Positions 17,763-26,367 of a DNA stretch of 64,000 nucleotides are shown piece after piece. Numbering within the stretch: the stretch's first letter is position 1; each line of letters opens with the position of its first letter. The position numbers and the translations under genes were made by a program. The DNA comes from a filamentous cyanobacterium CCT1 (GTDB lineage: Bacteria; Cyanobacteriota; Cyanobacteriia; Phormidesmidales; Phormidesmidaceae), in contig PYER01000001.1 in assembly GCA_003017855.1 (NCBI GenBank), positions 1 to 64,000 of the forward strand, in the 5' to 3' direction. Under the pieces are notes generated by a model that was given only the letters and a program-made list of their open reading frames with translations, was not told where the DNA came from and ran no database searches.

Positions 17763-17766
17763 TCAG

Positions 17767-18048
17767 ATGCTACAGATTCAATACTTTGTGCCGTCCCCGT
17801 TACCGGAGGCGGCCCTGCCCGTGCTGCCCGACGACATCCCCCAGCGCAGGCGCAGAAGGCTGCGGCTGTACCTGGTCGGCAGCGAGACCGACACCCAGCA
17901 CACCATCGACCACCTGCACCTGCACCACGCAATCGATCGCATCGCCTGGAACCCAAGGGCGATCGCCGTGCCCGCCAGCGGCGTCCTTATTCAACCCGAC
18001 CCTGGCGACGTGCTGCGCTACCTGCAACGCGACGGCCTGTTTGGGTAA
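17767..18048 (+). CDS. Small conserved hypothetical protein
   Basis: A 93-residue protein beginning MLQIQYFVPSPLPEAALP, with an arginine run (QRRRRRLRLYLVGS). It has no signal peptide, no membrane helix and no recognised domain. The start is ATG 17767, with GGAGG at 17751-17755 partly inside a hairpin. Longer forms from other ATGs run through repeat-like sequence and were not chosen. It sits inside the segment bounded by the two composite repeats but is not obviously co-transcribed with the STAND operon. Confidence 0.55.
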   Translation: MLQIQYFVPSPLPEAALPVLPDDIPQRRRRRLRLYLVGSETDTQHTIDHLHLHHAIDRIAWNPRAIAVPASGVLIQPDPGDVLRYLQRDGLFG

Positions 18049-18080
18049 ATGCCTACCTGGATGCCCGTTTCCACGGGCAT

Positions 18081-18166
18081 TCATCGTCCCGACGCTCCAG
18101 CGGCATCCATATCAGAGCGCTGGAGCGCCAGGGGCGGCGTCTCCACGCAGAGCGTGGGGACGATGG
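18081..18166. repeat. Dispersed 'gggacgatg' intergenic repeat, copy C
   Basis: It begins catcgtcccgacgctccagc and ends cgcagagcgtggggacgatgg. The two ends form an imperfect inverted repeat, and inside is a second one (cgctccag/ctggagcg). The central blocks match copies A and B. A separate small hairpin (atgcccgt-ttcc-acgggcat) precedes it at 18061-18080. It leads directly into the second 21-bp array, as copy B does. Confidence 0.7.
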
Positions 18167-18193
18167 CCAACTCTGACGATTGCTTTGCACCAA

Positions 18194-18424
18194 CCTTCCG
18201 TTCCTTTGCACCAGCCTGCCGTTACTCTGTAACGGCCCCCTGTTTCTTTGTACCAGCCTACCGTTACTCTATGACAGCCTGCCGTTACCCTATAACGGCC
18301 TCGTGTTTCTTCGTGTCGGCCTCCTGTTACTCTGCAACGGCCCCTTGTTTCTTTGTGACAGCCTGCCGTTACTCTACAACGGCCCCGTGTTTCTCTGTGT
18401 CGGCCCGCCGTTACTCTATGTCGC
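18194..18424. repeat. Array 2 of 21-bp degenerate tandem repeats (11 units)
   Basis: Eleven 21-base units of the same family and orientation as the array at 10847-11161. They include cctgccgttactctgtaacgg (18215-18235) and ccccctgtttctttgtaccag (18236-18256). A weak extra unit precedes 18194. As in array 1, overlapping open frames exist only because the period is a multiple of three. Confidence 0.85.
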
Positions 18425-18463
18425 TACACCCAAAGCTTCCTCTCAAGCGGCAGCGCACCCTCT

Positions 18464-18570
18464 TATACTAAATCCTGCTTGAATACCCCCGATACCTCTG
18501 GGCGAATGCCATTCGCCCCTACGGTTTGGCCTTTTGGGAATCGGGGGTTTGTGATTCGGATTTGCTATTA
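18464..18570. repeat. MITE-like element with about 30-bp imperfect terminal inverted repeats
   Basis: The left end (tatactaaatcc, then acccccgat) is matched in complement by the right end (atcgggggt, then ggatttgctatta). Inside is the hairpin gggcgaat-gcc-attcgccc. The element is about 107 bases and non-coding. Elements of this appearance are common between genes in filamentous cyanobacteria. Confidence 0.6.
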
Positions 18571-18791
18571 GGGGTGACACCCTCCGTACTGCTACAGACT
18601 CATCAAAACGCCCTTGCCGCCAGCCTTTGCGCCTGACCCATCGCCCAAAAGTCACCCCCTTCACACAACCCAACTGCAACCGGGCCAAAACAACACAGAC
18701 CAGCCGATCAAGATCCGCAAAAACCTCGGTCTCGCTGGCGTGCGGCGATCGCTACAGTCAAAGAGTAGTTTCAACAGGGACATCTAACTCC

Positions 18792-19148
18792 ATGCCTCGC
18801 CAAAAACGCACCTCCAAATACCTCCCCCTCGCCGAAAAACGGAACGCGGGTACCCAGTCCATCGCTAAAGACCTCGACCTGGGCAACGGCATCACCACCG
18901 CCGCCTACACCGAGGCGATCGAAAACCTGCGCCAAAAGCTCCACGACTACAACGAATACATTTCTCTAATTGACCAGGCCGCCAACGCGGTTCAAGACGC
19001 CGAGCAGGTCGTCCGCGACTTTTCGGAGCGCATCTTGACCGGGGTCGCCACCCGCTACGGCAAAGACAGCGACGAGTATGAAATGGCCGGGGGTGTGCGT
19101 AAGAGCGATCGCAAGCGCCCCGCTCGCAAGCCCAAGATGGTGGCGTAG
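18792..19148 (+). CDS. Conserved hypothetical protein with Lys/Arg-rich ends
   Basis: A 118-residue protein starting MPRQKRTSKYLPLAEKR. It has a helical centre (YTEAIENLRQKLHDYNEYIS), then RILTGVATRYGKDSDEYEMAGGVRKSDRKRP and a basic tail. I recognise the GVATRYGKDSDEYEMAGG-type motif from small hypothetical proteins in cyanobacteria and other phyla, but know no function. The basic ends suggest nucleic-acid binding, which is inference. The start is ATG 18792; the longer frame to 18627 has no family resemblance. A hairpin with a T-run lies 36 bases downstream. Confidence 0.7.
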   Translation: MPRQKRTSKYLPLAEKRNAGTQSIAKDLDLGNGITTAAYTEAIENLRQKLHDYNEYISLIDQAANAVQDAEQVVRDFSERILTGVATRYGKDSDEYEMAGGVRKSDRKRPARKPKMVA

Positions 19149-19183
19149 GCAGCGGTACAGTATCTAGATAAAGACCCCACTCT

Positions 19184-19216
19184 GGTGCCCTAGCTCAGCT
19201 TGGGCACCCTGGTTTT
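19184..19216 (+). terminator. Probable terminator after the 118-residue protein gene
   Basis: Arms ggtgccc (19184-19190) and gggcacc (19202-19208), extended by agct pairing in the loop, are followed by ctggtttt. The T-run is short, so strength is uncertain. Confidence 0.5.
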
Positions 19217-19518
19217 GCGGCTCCGCCGCTCCTTTTGGGAGGCAGAGCCTCCGATGAGCATTCCACTGCAGAGCATTGGAACGAGGGAAGCGAATACTGA
19301 ACCAGCGTTCTAGGCAGCGGCTAAAAGAAACTTTGAAACGGCGGCTTTCTCCCTTTAGGAGAGGCAAAACGTTCGCGATAGCGTTGCGGAGCAAGACGAC
19401 TCCACTTAGCCACCAAACTTTAAAACTCAATTTAGCAGCAAGGGTGAGGGAATCTAAACTTCCCTCACCCTTGTTTGTTATTCCTGGTTTGAGGCGTATG
19501 CGATTTGGCTGACTTGTT
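19217..19518. other. Gene-poor spacer with repeat fragments and a strong hairpin
   Basis: Bases 19217-19420 contain fragments typical of cyanobacterial intergenic repeats (gcggctccgccgct; gggaggcagagcctcc, itself a hairpin; gcagagcattggaacgag). A perfect 13-bp hairpin with arms aagggtgagggaa and ttccctcaccctt spans 19440-19472 and is followed by gtttgttatt, a plus-strand terminator shape. An open frame at 19276-19512 runs through this repeat material and is not credible as a gene. Confidence 0.5.
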
Positions 19519-20310
19519 CTAGCCCGCCCAGTGGTAGGCGGCGGTGAGCGTAATGGTGTCCTGGGAGGCGATGGATATATTGAGGTCAGGGAACTCCTGG
19601 GCGGCCCAGGCTTCGAGGTCGGCCAGCGCCTGGGGGTAGATGTCGTCTGGCACCCGCCACATGTGGCTATAGATGCGATCGCGGTAAGCTTGCATCAGAC
19701 TGCCCATGGTGCTTTCGCGAGACAGCTCCGCTACCACCACGGTCTCTAGGGTGGCCCCCTGCTCCTGCAATCGCCCCAGCACGTCTTCGGTGACGCCGCC
19801 GGTAAAGCCAGAGTCGTGGCCGTAGCCCGCTAAAATTTGCCGCCACTGCTGGCCAACGGCATCGCGGGTAGCGGTCTTGTTGGTGGTGTGGTGAAAGTAG
19901 ATCAACACTCCACTGGGCTTCAGCACCCGGCGCAGTTCATCCATCGCCCGCGGCCAGTCTGCGATCAGGTGCAGGATGTGAGGGGCGATCGCCACATCAA
20001 AGCTATTGTCCTCCAGGGGTAAATCAGTGGCGTCGGCCTGGATCAACGTCAGCCGGTGGGCTTTACCCTCAATCTTCTGGCGCAGCTTGTCCATCATCGC
20101 CTCCGACACATCGACCCCGGTGTAGGCGTAGCCCCGCTCAACAATGGGCAGCGCCACCCGCCCGGTGCCGATACCTGGCTCAAAGAAGGTGGTCTCTGGA
20201 GTGGCCCGGCCCAGCCTCAGAATTTCTGCCGTAAGCCGTTCTGACACCTCTGGGGCCAGGGTGCGGGTGCTGTCGTAGTAGTCGGCGGCCCGGTCGAAGG
20301 AAATGGTCAT
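19519..20310 (-). CDS. UbiE-like class I SAM-dependent methyltransferase
   Basis: A 263-residue methyltransferase. The N-terminus MTISFDRAADYYDSTRTL is the family's usual lead-in. Motif I is FFEPGIGTGRVALP (E-P-G-x-G-x-G), motif II is YTGVDVSEAMMDKLR, and motif III is FDVAIAPHILHLIADWP with LRRVLKPSGVLIYF. The start is ATG 20310; the longer frame to 20418 adds unrelated residues. The substrate is unknown. Enzymes of this group act on quinones, lipids or small molecules. Confidence 0.82.
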   Translation of the reverse strand: MTISFDRAADYYDSTRTLAPEVSERLTAEILRLGRATPETTFFEPGIGTGRVALPIVERGYAYTGVDVSEAMMDKLRQKIEGKAHRLTLIQADATDLPLEDNSFDVAIAPHILHLIADWPRAMDELRRVLKPSGVLIYFHHTTNKTATRDAVGQQWRQILAGYGHDSGFTGGVTEDVLGRLQEQGATLETVVVAELSRESTMGSLMQAYRDRIYSHMWRVPDDIYPQALADLEAWAAQEFPDLNISIASQDTITLTAAYHWAG

Positions 20311-20374
20311 GGCAGTGGCATTACCGAAAGGATTACCGCTCAACGCTACCAGGATACGGCCAGCGCCCTCACGG

Positions 20375-20569
20375 CTAAAGCACCGCCATGAGCAGGGCAA
20401 ACACCATGAGCAGCGCACAGAAGCCGTAGCTTATCTTTTCTGCATCGGCCTGGCTTAGATCCTGGCGGGCACGCCTCATTTGAGGCGCATGCCAAAACCA
20501 GCTGGGCTTGGTGTAAGTCAAGACCATCACCACCAGTGATGCAAAGAATAGGCCTGCTGCACTAGCCAT
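20375..20569 (-). CDS. Small two-helix membrane protein
   Basis: A 64-residue protein with two hydrophobic helices (about 4-20 and 48-64) separated by a charged loop with a W-F-W motif (TKPSWFWHAPQMRRARQDLSQADAEK). Its start overlaps the stop of the upstream gene at 20562 by 8 bases, so the two are probably translated together. No named family is recognised. Confidence 0.55.
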   Translation of the reverse strand: MASAAGLFFASLVVMVLTYTKPSWFWHAPQMRRARQDLSQADAEKISYGFCALLMVFALLMAVL

Positions 20570-20843
20570 GGCGATCGTCCCAGTCCTCTGGCTCCCAGAA
20601 CGCTAACCACTCGTCATCCGTCGGCCCCCAGAACCGCATCCAGTCTGGCTCCGCAGCCAGGGGCCTGGGTGAAGCGCTGCTGCCAGAGGGCTGGGCCGTG
20701 GGCGTTAACGACTCAAAATCTGGACAACGCCGCTGCTCTGGCCCGACTGGATGCACAGCACAGACCAGGTAGGGACTGCGGGCGTTGTAGCGACAGCTCC
20801 GACATTGCCGACCGGGAGAAAAGTTGATTGAAGCGTTAACCAT
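20562..20843 (-). CDS. Small cysteine-motif protein, DUF6464-like
   Basis: A 93-residue protein with C-R-S-C-R-Y-N-A-R-S-P-Y-L-V-C-A-V-H-P and later CPDFE, four to five cysteines that could bind a metal. The tail is Trp/Asp/Glu-rich (DEWLAFWEPEDWDDRHG). The pattern resembles the cyanobacterial DUF6464 group; I rate that match as tentative. It is the first gene of a two-gene pair with the small membrane protein. Confidence 0.6.
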   Translation of the reverse strand: MVNASINFSPGRQCRSCRYNARSPYLVCAVHPVGPEQRRCPDFESLTPTAQPSGSSASPRPLAAEPDWMRFWGPTDDEWLAFWEPEDWDDRHG

Positions 20844-21057
20844 AGCCAGGATGCCGTTGCGTCAAGTCTAGCAATGCGACAATTTTAGCTCTGGCCCCTG
20901 CACAGAACTCAGTCTGGCCCGACAGTTGAGCGTAGACACCTTCCCCTCTCGTTAAACTAGCCCGACCAAACGAAATGGAACCAACAGAGGCGGAGCATTT
21001 GGGCAGGCTTGGAATCTGCTGCCGTGGTAGTCAACCTATGGGCTATCCATAGAGTGC

Positions 21058-21555
21058 TTATAGATGGCTGATAATTTCATCCAGTAAGCTTTGCTTGATA
21101 TGGAGAGATGAACGCTTTGGTAGCTGGCGCAGGATAGCCAAAATTTCTTCGCGGCTATACTGCTTCCTCCGAATAGCTCTCACCAAAATACCAATAGTGC
21201 CGTGAACACGTAGGTCTAAATTATTTGCAGCTAGCCGAGCTGCTGCATCATCTGTCAAAAAGATAGCCTTGGGGTAATGCTCCATCAGGCTTAAGGCAGC
21301 TTGCTCACCAAGATCAAGGGCAAAAGCAAGCACCAGCGATCGCAAAGATGGGTTTGTAGAGAGATTAACCTCTACTATCTCTATCACAAACCCAATAGAT
21401 TCTAATAACCCAGGTCGATAAGTCGTGACCTCATCCCAGACCTGTCTTGGTACCAAGATTTTGTCAAAGTCTTGAAGGAGGGCGATGCAGCCCAACTCAT
21501 CAAGATGTATCAGCGGGCCAGCATCACAGATGACAACCATCGCTGCATCAGTCAT
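21058..21555 (-). CDS. PIN-like (DUF3368-type) toxin nuclease of a type II TA pair
   Basis: A 165-residue PIN-domain protein. The acidic residues expected to bind metal are in ICDAGPLIHL (Asp near residue 10), LGEQAALSL (Glu near 87) and FLTDDAAARL (Asp near 102-103). The order and spacing match the DUF3368 branch of PIN nucleases, which usually cleave RNA. It overlaps the upstream antitoxin gene by 8 bases. A second ATG at 21540 is an alternative start. The key residues are intact, so it is probably active when free of antitoxin. Confidence 0.82.
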   Translation of the reverse strand: MTDAAMVVICDAGPLIHLDELGCIALLQDFDKILVPRQVWDEVTTYRPGLLESIGFVIEIVEVNLSTNPSLRSLVLAFALDLGEQAALSLMEHYPKAIFLTDDAAARLAANNLDLRVHGTIGILVRAIRRKQYSREEILAILRQLPKRSSLHIKQSLLDEIISHL

Positions 21556-21757
21556 TCCCGCGCAGTCCCCATTCTACGTCCTGGCGGATATAGTCTTCCA
21601 TCAGCTCGTCTCGGTGGGAGTCTAGAAAACGACGCAGTGCGCTGAGCATGATGTCATCCATGCTGTTAAACCAACCTGCGTCGATCAACCTCTGGGCCTG
21701 AACTATTAAGCTGGTGGGTACCTCAGTCTGCACAGCGGTCGTCGGCAGAGAATTCAT
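21548..21757 (-). CDS. Antitoxin of the PIN toxin pair (RHH-like)
   Basis: A 69-residue protein. The centre (PTSLIVQAQRLIDAGWFNSMDDIMLSAL) matches the short ribbon-helix-helix or UPF0175-like antitoxins that precede DUF3368 toxins. The C-terminus (LMEDYIRQDVEWGLRGND) is acidic and would bind the toxin. It would neutralise the toxin and probably repress the shared promoter. Confidence 0.75.
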   Translation of the reverse strand: MNSLPTTAVQTEVPTSLIVQAQRLIDAGWFNSMDDIMLSALRRFLDSHRDELMEDYIRQDVEWGLRGND

Positions 21758-21801
21758 AGGCTAATCCCTAAGATTTAGCCACATCATAGCCTCTGGATAG
21801 C

Positions 21802-24800
21802 TCACCCAGCAGAGGCGGTTTGGCTCGCAGGCGGATGCTGCTCTAGCACCTTGGCTAGGTACTTGCCGGTGTAGGAACCAGCCACTTTAGCAACCTCCTC
21901 GGGGGTGCCTTGGGCGATCAGCTCGCCGCCACGATCGCCCCCTTCCGGTCCCAGGTCAATGATCCAGTCGGCGCAGCGGATTACGTCCAGGTTGTGCTCG
22001 ATCATCAGCACCGAGTTACCCTTGTCGACCAGGCGCTGCACCACGTCCAGCAGCTTGTGGACGTCGTAGAACGACAGGCCCGTGGTGGGCTCATCAATTA
22101 AGTACAGGGTTTTGCCCGTCGAGCGGCGGGCCAGCTCCGAGGCCAGCTTCATGCGCTGGGCCTCGCCGCCGGAGAGGGTGGGGGCCGTCTGGCCCAGGCG
22201 AATGTAGCCCAGCCCCACATCGACCATGGTTTGTAGCCGGGCCTGGGCCTGGGGAATATTCTCGAAAAAGGCCAGGGCCTCTTCGGCGGTCATATTCAGC
22301 ACATCGGAGATGTTTTTGCCTTTGTAGGTGACCTGCAGGGTGTCGCGGTTGTAGCGCGCCCCCTTGCACACCTCGCACTGAACGTAGACGTCGGGCAAAA
22401 AGTTCATCTCGATCACGTTGACGCCCTGGCCGCCGCAGGCCTCGCAGCGCCCCCCCTTGACGTTGAAGGAGAACTGGCCCGCCTTGTAGCCCCGCGCCTT
22501 GGCCTCGATGGTTTCGGTGAACAGGTTGCGGATGACGTCGAAGACGCCGGTATAGGTGGCGGGGTTGGAGCGGGGGGTGCGGCCAATCGGCGACTGGTCG
22601 ATCACGATCACCTTGTCCAACGCTTTCAGCCCCTCCAGCTTGTCGAGGTGCTTGGGAAAGGGTACTTTGCTGCCGAAGTGGTGCTGCAGGGCGGGGTAGA
22701 GCAGTTCGTTGATCAGGGTCGATTTGCCCGAGCCGGAGACGCCGGTAATGCAAACCAGCTCGCCCAGGGGAATCTCGACGTCGAGGTGCTTGAGGTTGTT
22801 GCGGTGAGCGTTTTTGAGCACCAGCGATCGCCCGTTGCCCAACCGTCGCTCGGCTGGGGTGGGGATAGAAACTCGTCCTGATAGGTAAGCCCCAGTGAGT
22901 GAGTCGGCGGCGGTCATCAGCGCCTTGAGGTCACCCTCGGCCACGATCGAGCCGCCGTGGATGCCCGCCCCTGGCCCAATATCCACCAGGTAGTCGGCAG
23001 CGCGGATGGTGTCTTCGTCGTGCTCGACCACAATCAGCGTGTTGCCCAGGTCGCGTAGGCGGTGCAGGGTATTGAGCAGGCGATCGTTGTCGCGCTGGTG
23101 CAGGCCAATGCTGGGCTCATCCAGCACGTAGAGTACGCCCGTGAGGCCGGAGCCAATCTGGGTGGCCAGGCGAATGCGCTGGGCCTCGCCGCCGGAGAGG
23201 GTCATGGCGGTGCGGTGCAGGGTGAGGTAGTCCAGCCCCACATCCATCATGAATTGCAGGCGAGCGCGAATTTCGCGCAGCACCAGAGCGCCGATCTGAA
23301 GCTGCCGGGCCGAGAGCTTGGGGGCGTCGCCCTCTTCGCCCACCAGGGTGCGAATGCGCTTCAGGCACTCGCGAATGGAGACGTTAGTGAGGTCGCTGAT
23401 CGAGTGAGGGCCAATCCGCACGGCATTGGACTCGGGCTTGAGTCGGGTGCCGTGGCAGACCTCGCAGGTCTGGTCGATCAGGTACTTTTCGAGCTTTTGC
23501 TTGTGCAGCTCGGAGGTGCTGTCTTTGTACTGGCGATCGAGGATGGGCAGCACACCCTCGTACTGGCGGTGGTAGCCCTTGCGATCGCGGTAGCGCGAGT
23601 CCGACTCGATGTAGATTTTCTCCTCGCTGCCGTGGAGCACGATATGCTGCTGCTCGGGGGTGAGCTGATCCCAGCGGCTCTGAATCTCAAAGCCGAAGGC
23701 TTGGCCGACGCTGTAGAGCAGCGAGAAGTAGTAGGTGTTGTCTTTCTCCGACCAGGGGGCGATCGCGGCGTACACTGGCAGCGTCGGGTCGGGCACCACC
23801 AGGTCGGCAGAAAAGGTGCGCAGGCTGCCCAGCCCGTGGCAATTGGGGCAGGCCCCGTAGGGCGAGTTAAACGAGAACAGCCGGGGCGACAGCTCCTCCA
23901 TCACCGCGCCGTGCTCGGGGCAGGCGAAGTTCTCGGAGAAGACCAGCTCCTTGGGCAGGCCGTAGCTGCCCTCTTCTTCGGCGGCCTGGGGCAGGCGGTC
24001 CGAGATCGACACCACGTTGCTGCCAGGAGCCGGGGCTTCGGCGGTCTGGGGCCGATCGGCCAGAATCTCAATCACCGCGATCCCTTCCGATCGCTTCAAA
24101 CAGGTCCGCAGGGAATCCGCCAGACGGTCCTCCAGCCCCTCTTTTTTGACCAGGCGATCGACCACCACTTCGACGTTGTGGCTGTAGTTTTTATCCAGCT
24201 CAATGTTGTCGGTCAGCTCCCGCAGTTCCCCATTCACCCGCACCCGCACAAATCCCTCGGAGGCCAGGCTGGAGAGCAGCTTTTTGTGGGTGCCCTTCTT
24301 GCCCCGCACCACCGGAGCGAGAATCTGAAAGCGGGTGCGATCGGGCAGGGCCATCACCTGGTCGATCATCTGGTCGATGGACTGCGGGGAGATGCTGCGA
24401 TCGCAGTGGGGACAGTGGGGGTCGCCCGCCCGCCCGTAGAGCAGGCGCAGGTAGTCGTAGATTTCGGTGACCGTGCCCACCGTAGAGCGGGGGTTGTGGG
24501 AGGTCGATTTTTGGTCAATGGAAATGGCGGGGCTGAGCCCCTCGATCGCATCGACATCGGGCTTATCGACCTGGCCGAGGAACTGGCGGGCGTAGGCGCT
24601 GAGCGACTCGACGTAGCGGCGCTGCCCCTCGGCAAAAATGGTGTCAAAAGCCAGCGACGACTTGCCCGAGCCCGACACCCCGGTAAACACAATCAGCTGA
24701 TTGCGGGGAATCTCCAGGTCCAGGTTCTTGAGGTTGTGCTGACGCGCCCCGCGAATACGAATCACGTTGTCGTCAATGGCGGCGTGGTGGTGGGCCAGAC

Positions 24801-24921
24801 CGGGGGTGGAGTTGTCGGTTCGGGCGCTGTTGCCATTTTGAGAATGAGCACCACCCTTGCTGGACGCTTGGCCTTTCTTAGCGGCGGCGGTTTTCTTAGC
24901 AGAAGCGTCCGATTTGGGCAT
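21802..24921 (-). CDS. uvrA: UvrA, excinuclease ABC subunit A
   Basis: A 1039-residue UvrA, the damage-recognition ATPase of nucleotide excision repair. The first Walker A (TGVSGSGKSSLAFDT) is near residue 80 and the second (TGVSGSGKSTLINELL) near 726. ABC signatures (LSGGEAQRIRLA, LSGGEAQRMKLA) precede Walker B motifs. Zinc cysteines appear as CPHC, CPNCHGLG, CEVCHG and CEACGGQG with CEVCKGARY. Two features differ from typical UvrA: a Lys/Ala/Ser/Gly-rich N-terminal extension of about 50 residues, and a Pro/Ala/Glu insertion near 295-325 (TAEAPAPGSNVV). Both are probably disordered. It is monocistronic. Confidence 0.97.
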   Translation of the reverse strand: MPKSDASAKKTAAAKKGQASSKGGAHSQNGNSARTDNSTPGLAHHHAAIDDNVIRIRGARQHNLKNLDLEIPRNQLIVFTGVSGSGKSSLAFDTIFAEGQRRYVESLSAYARQFLGQVDKPDVDAIEGLSPAISIDQKSTSHNPRSTVGTVTEIYDYLRLLYGRAGDPHCPHCDRSISPQSIDQMIDQVMALPDRTRFQILAPVVRGKKGTHKKLLSSLASEGFVRVRVNGELRELTDNIELDKNYSHNVEVVVDRLVKKEGLEDRLADSLRTCLKRSEGIAVIEILADRPQTAEAPAPGSNVVSISDRLPQAAEEEGSYGLPKELVFSENFACPEHGAVMEELSPRLFSFNSPYGACPNCHGLGSLRTFSADLVVPDPTLPVYAAIAPWSEKDNTYYFSLLYSVGQAFGFEIQSRWDQLTPEQQHIVLHGSEEKIYIESDSRYRDRKGYHRQYEGVLPILDRQYKDSTSELHKQKLEKYLIDQTCEVCHGTRLKPESNAVRIGPHSISDLTNVSIRECLKRIRTLVGEEGDAPKLSARQLQIGALVLREIRARLQFMMDVGLDYLTLHRTAMTLSGGEAQRIRLATQIGSGLTGVLYVLDEPSIGLHQRDNDRLLNTLHRLRDLGNTLIVVEHDEDTIRAADYLVDIGPGAGIHGGSIVAEGDLKALMTAADSLTGAYLSGRVSIPTPAERRLGNGRSLVLKNAHRNNLKHLDVEIPLGELVCITGVSGSGKSTLINELLYPALQHHFGSKVPFPKHLDKLEGLKALDKVIVIDQSPIGRTPRSNPATYTGVFDVIRNLFTETIEAKARGYKAGQFSFNVKGGRCEACGGQGVNVIEMNFLPDVYVQCEVCKGARYNRDTLQVTYKGKNISDVLNMTAEEALAFFENIPQAQARLQTMVDVGLGYIRLGQTAPTLSGGEAQRMKLASELARRSTGKTLYLIDEPTTGLSFYDVHKLLDVVQRLVDKGNSVLMIEHNLDVIRCADWIIDLGPEGGDRGGELIAQGTPEEVAKVAGSYTGKYLAKVLEQHPPASQTASAG

Positions 24922-25033
24922 GTCTGGGGGCTTAGTGACAACGCATGTACCAATTTAACATTTTTAAATACTTGTCAAGGTTCGAACAGCCTAGCAGTTT
25001 CAAGCGCTGGCCCCAGCTCTGCCCGTACCTAGT

Positions 25034-25061
25034 CAAAAGCCTGCCGAAGATTCGGCAGGCT
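25034..25061 (-). terminator. Rho-independent terminator of the patatin gene
   Basis: A perfect 11-bp hairpin, agcctgccgaa (25038-25048) and ttcggcaggct (25051-25061). On the minus strand it is followed by TTTT. It lies about 40 bases past the patatin stop codon. Confidence 0.85.
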
Positions 25062-25101
25062 TCTGTAGGTTGGCTCAGGCGATCGCCCTGGCCCGCTGTA
25101 A

Positions 25102-26235
25102 TTACCTCACGACAGCGGGGACCGCCGCTGGCTCAAACCCGCGATCGCGCAGATGTCCCTCCCAGCTCCACTTCAGCAAAAATGCCTTGGCAGCCGCATA
25201 ACCTGACCTGTACAGACTGTCTTTGTCGGCATTGGTCAAATCGAACTGGGTAGCCGAAATATTGCCCGTAGCAATATTGATGATGCGGCCCAGTTCATTC
25301 TTGCGAATGTGGTGATTGTCTCGGGCCACCTGCATGGTCTCTACCATGGCGCGCAGAATGCCCAGAGCCCCTCTGATCGGTTTGGCAGACCCAGGGGTGC
25401 CGGGTTCACAGTCCTCCAGGGTTTCCACCAGCCGGAAGCCAAAGGTCGGACAGCGGGGCTTTTGGCCGGGCTCGGCATCGTAGATCCACAGCGGAAAGTT
25501 GCTCAGCACGCCGCCATCAATAATGGTTGAATCTTGCAGCTGCCCCGGCTCAAAAAACAGCGGAATGCTCATCGACAGTCGCACCGCCTCAGCCACCGAA
25601 AACTCGGTGGGTTCCTGGCCGTAGAAGTGCAGGTCTTCGGGCAGCACCCGCATTTCCTGACAGCTAATGTCTGAGATCACTACCTTTAAATCTCGCTTTT
25701 GGTACCACTCCAGGTCAGCGGATTGGGTTTGCAAAAATGGGGCGAAGGTGGATAGTTTCTGCTCCAAATGCCCAGACAGCCACTTTTTGAAGGGCTCCGC
25801 TGAATACTGGCCCCGGCGGCGAGCGATCATCAAACGCAGCAGCATCCAAGGAAATTGCTTCAGATCATCCGATGGTGAACCATTCCAGATCAGCCAGCTG
25901 GTCTTTTGGCTGAGAATCTGGCCTTCGTAATCCAGGGGGCCAAGCACGTTCTGCTCTAGCTGATCGACGGTGAAACCCGCCGCTACCATCGCCGCCGTGA
26001 TCGCCCCGGCGGAGGTGCCCGCCACCTTGCGGAATTTTATGCCAGCGTCGGCAAAGCAGCGTAGCGCCCCGAGGAAGGCCGTGCCCTTAACGCCGCCGCC
26101 CTCAAAAACGGCATCGACGTAGTACTGGTCGTCATCAGCAATGGGCAAATTTTGTTGAATGTGAGCAATTTCAGCGGAGGTGAGACGCAGGGTGGTGTCT
26201 TGGGCAAAAACGGCAGACGGGTTCCAAGTGGTCAT
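25102..26235 (-). CDS. Patatin-like phospholipase
   Basis: A 377-residue patatin-family lipid acyl hydrolase. The oxyanion motif is FEGGGVKGTAFLGAL (about 46-60). The nucleophile elbow GTSAG (G-x-S-x-G) is near 74-78 with Ser about 76, and the catalytic Asp is in DGGVLSNFPLW near residue 242. The Ser-Asp dyad is complete. No signal peptide is seen, so it is probably cytosolic or a secretion-system substrate. It is a single gene with its own terminator. Confidence 0.9.
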   Translation of the reverse strand: MTTWNPSAVFAQDTTLRLTSAEIAHIQQNLPIADDDQYYVDAVFEGGGVKGTAFLGALRCFADAGIKFRKVAGTSAGAITAAMVAAGFTVDQLEQNVLGPLDYEGQILSQKTSWLIWNGSPSDDLKQFPWMLLRLMIARRRGQYSAEPFKKWLSGHLEQKLSTFAPFLQTQSADLEWYQKRDLKVVISDISCQEMRVLPEDLHFYGQEPTEFSVAEAVRLSMSIPLFFEPGQLQDSTIIDGGVLSNFPLWIYDAEPGQKPRCPTFGFRLVETLEDCEPGTPGSAKPIRGALGILRAMVETMQVARDNHHIRKNELGRIINIATGNISATQFDLTNADKDSLYRSGYAAAKAFLLKWSWEGHLRDRGFEPAAVPAVVR

Positions 26236-26367
26236 AGTGGGGGCTCCTTGAAAACAGATTCACCGGACGATGGCTACACCAGGGAATGAACGATGGGCAT
26301 CGCCGCATCCTGATGCTGAAGAGTGATTCAGACAAAAACCAACTGATTCCAGAAAAAGAGTTTCCCG

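Noticed and set aside
19276-19512. Possible 78-residue gene
   Set aside because: Runs through intergenic repeat fragments and a terminator-like hairpin.
23062-25032. 656-residue open frame opposite uvrA
   Set aside because: It is antisense to a complete, well-conserved uvrA with strong third-position GC bias. The peptide has no recognisable domain.
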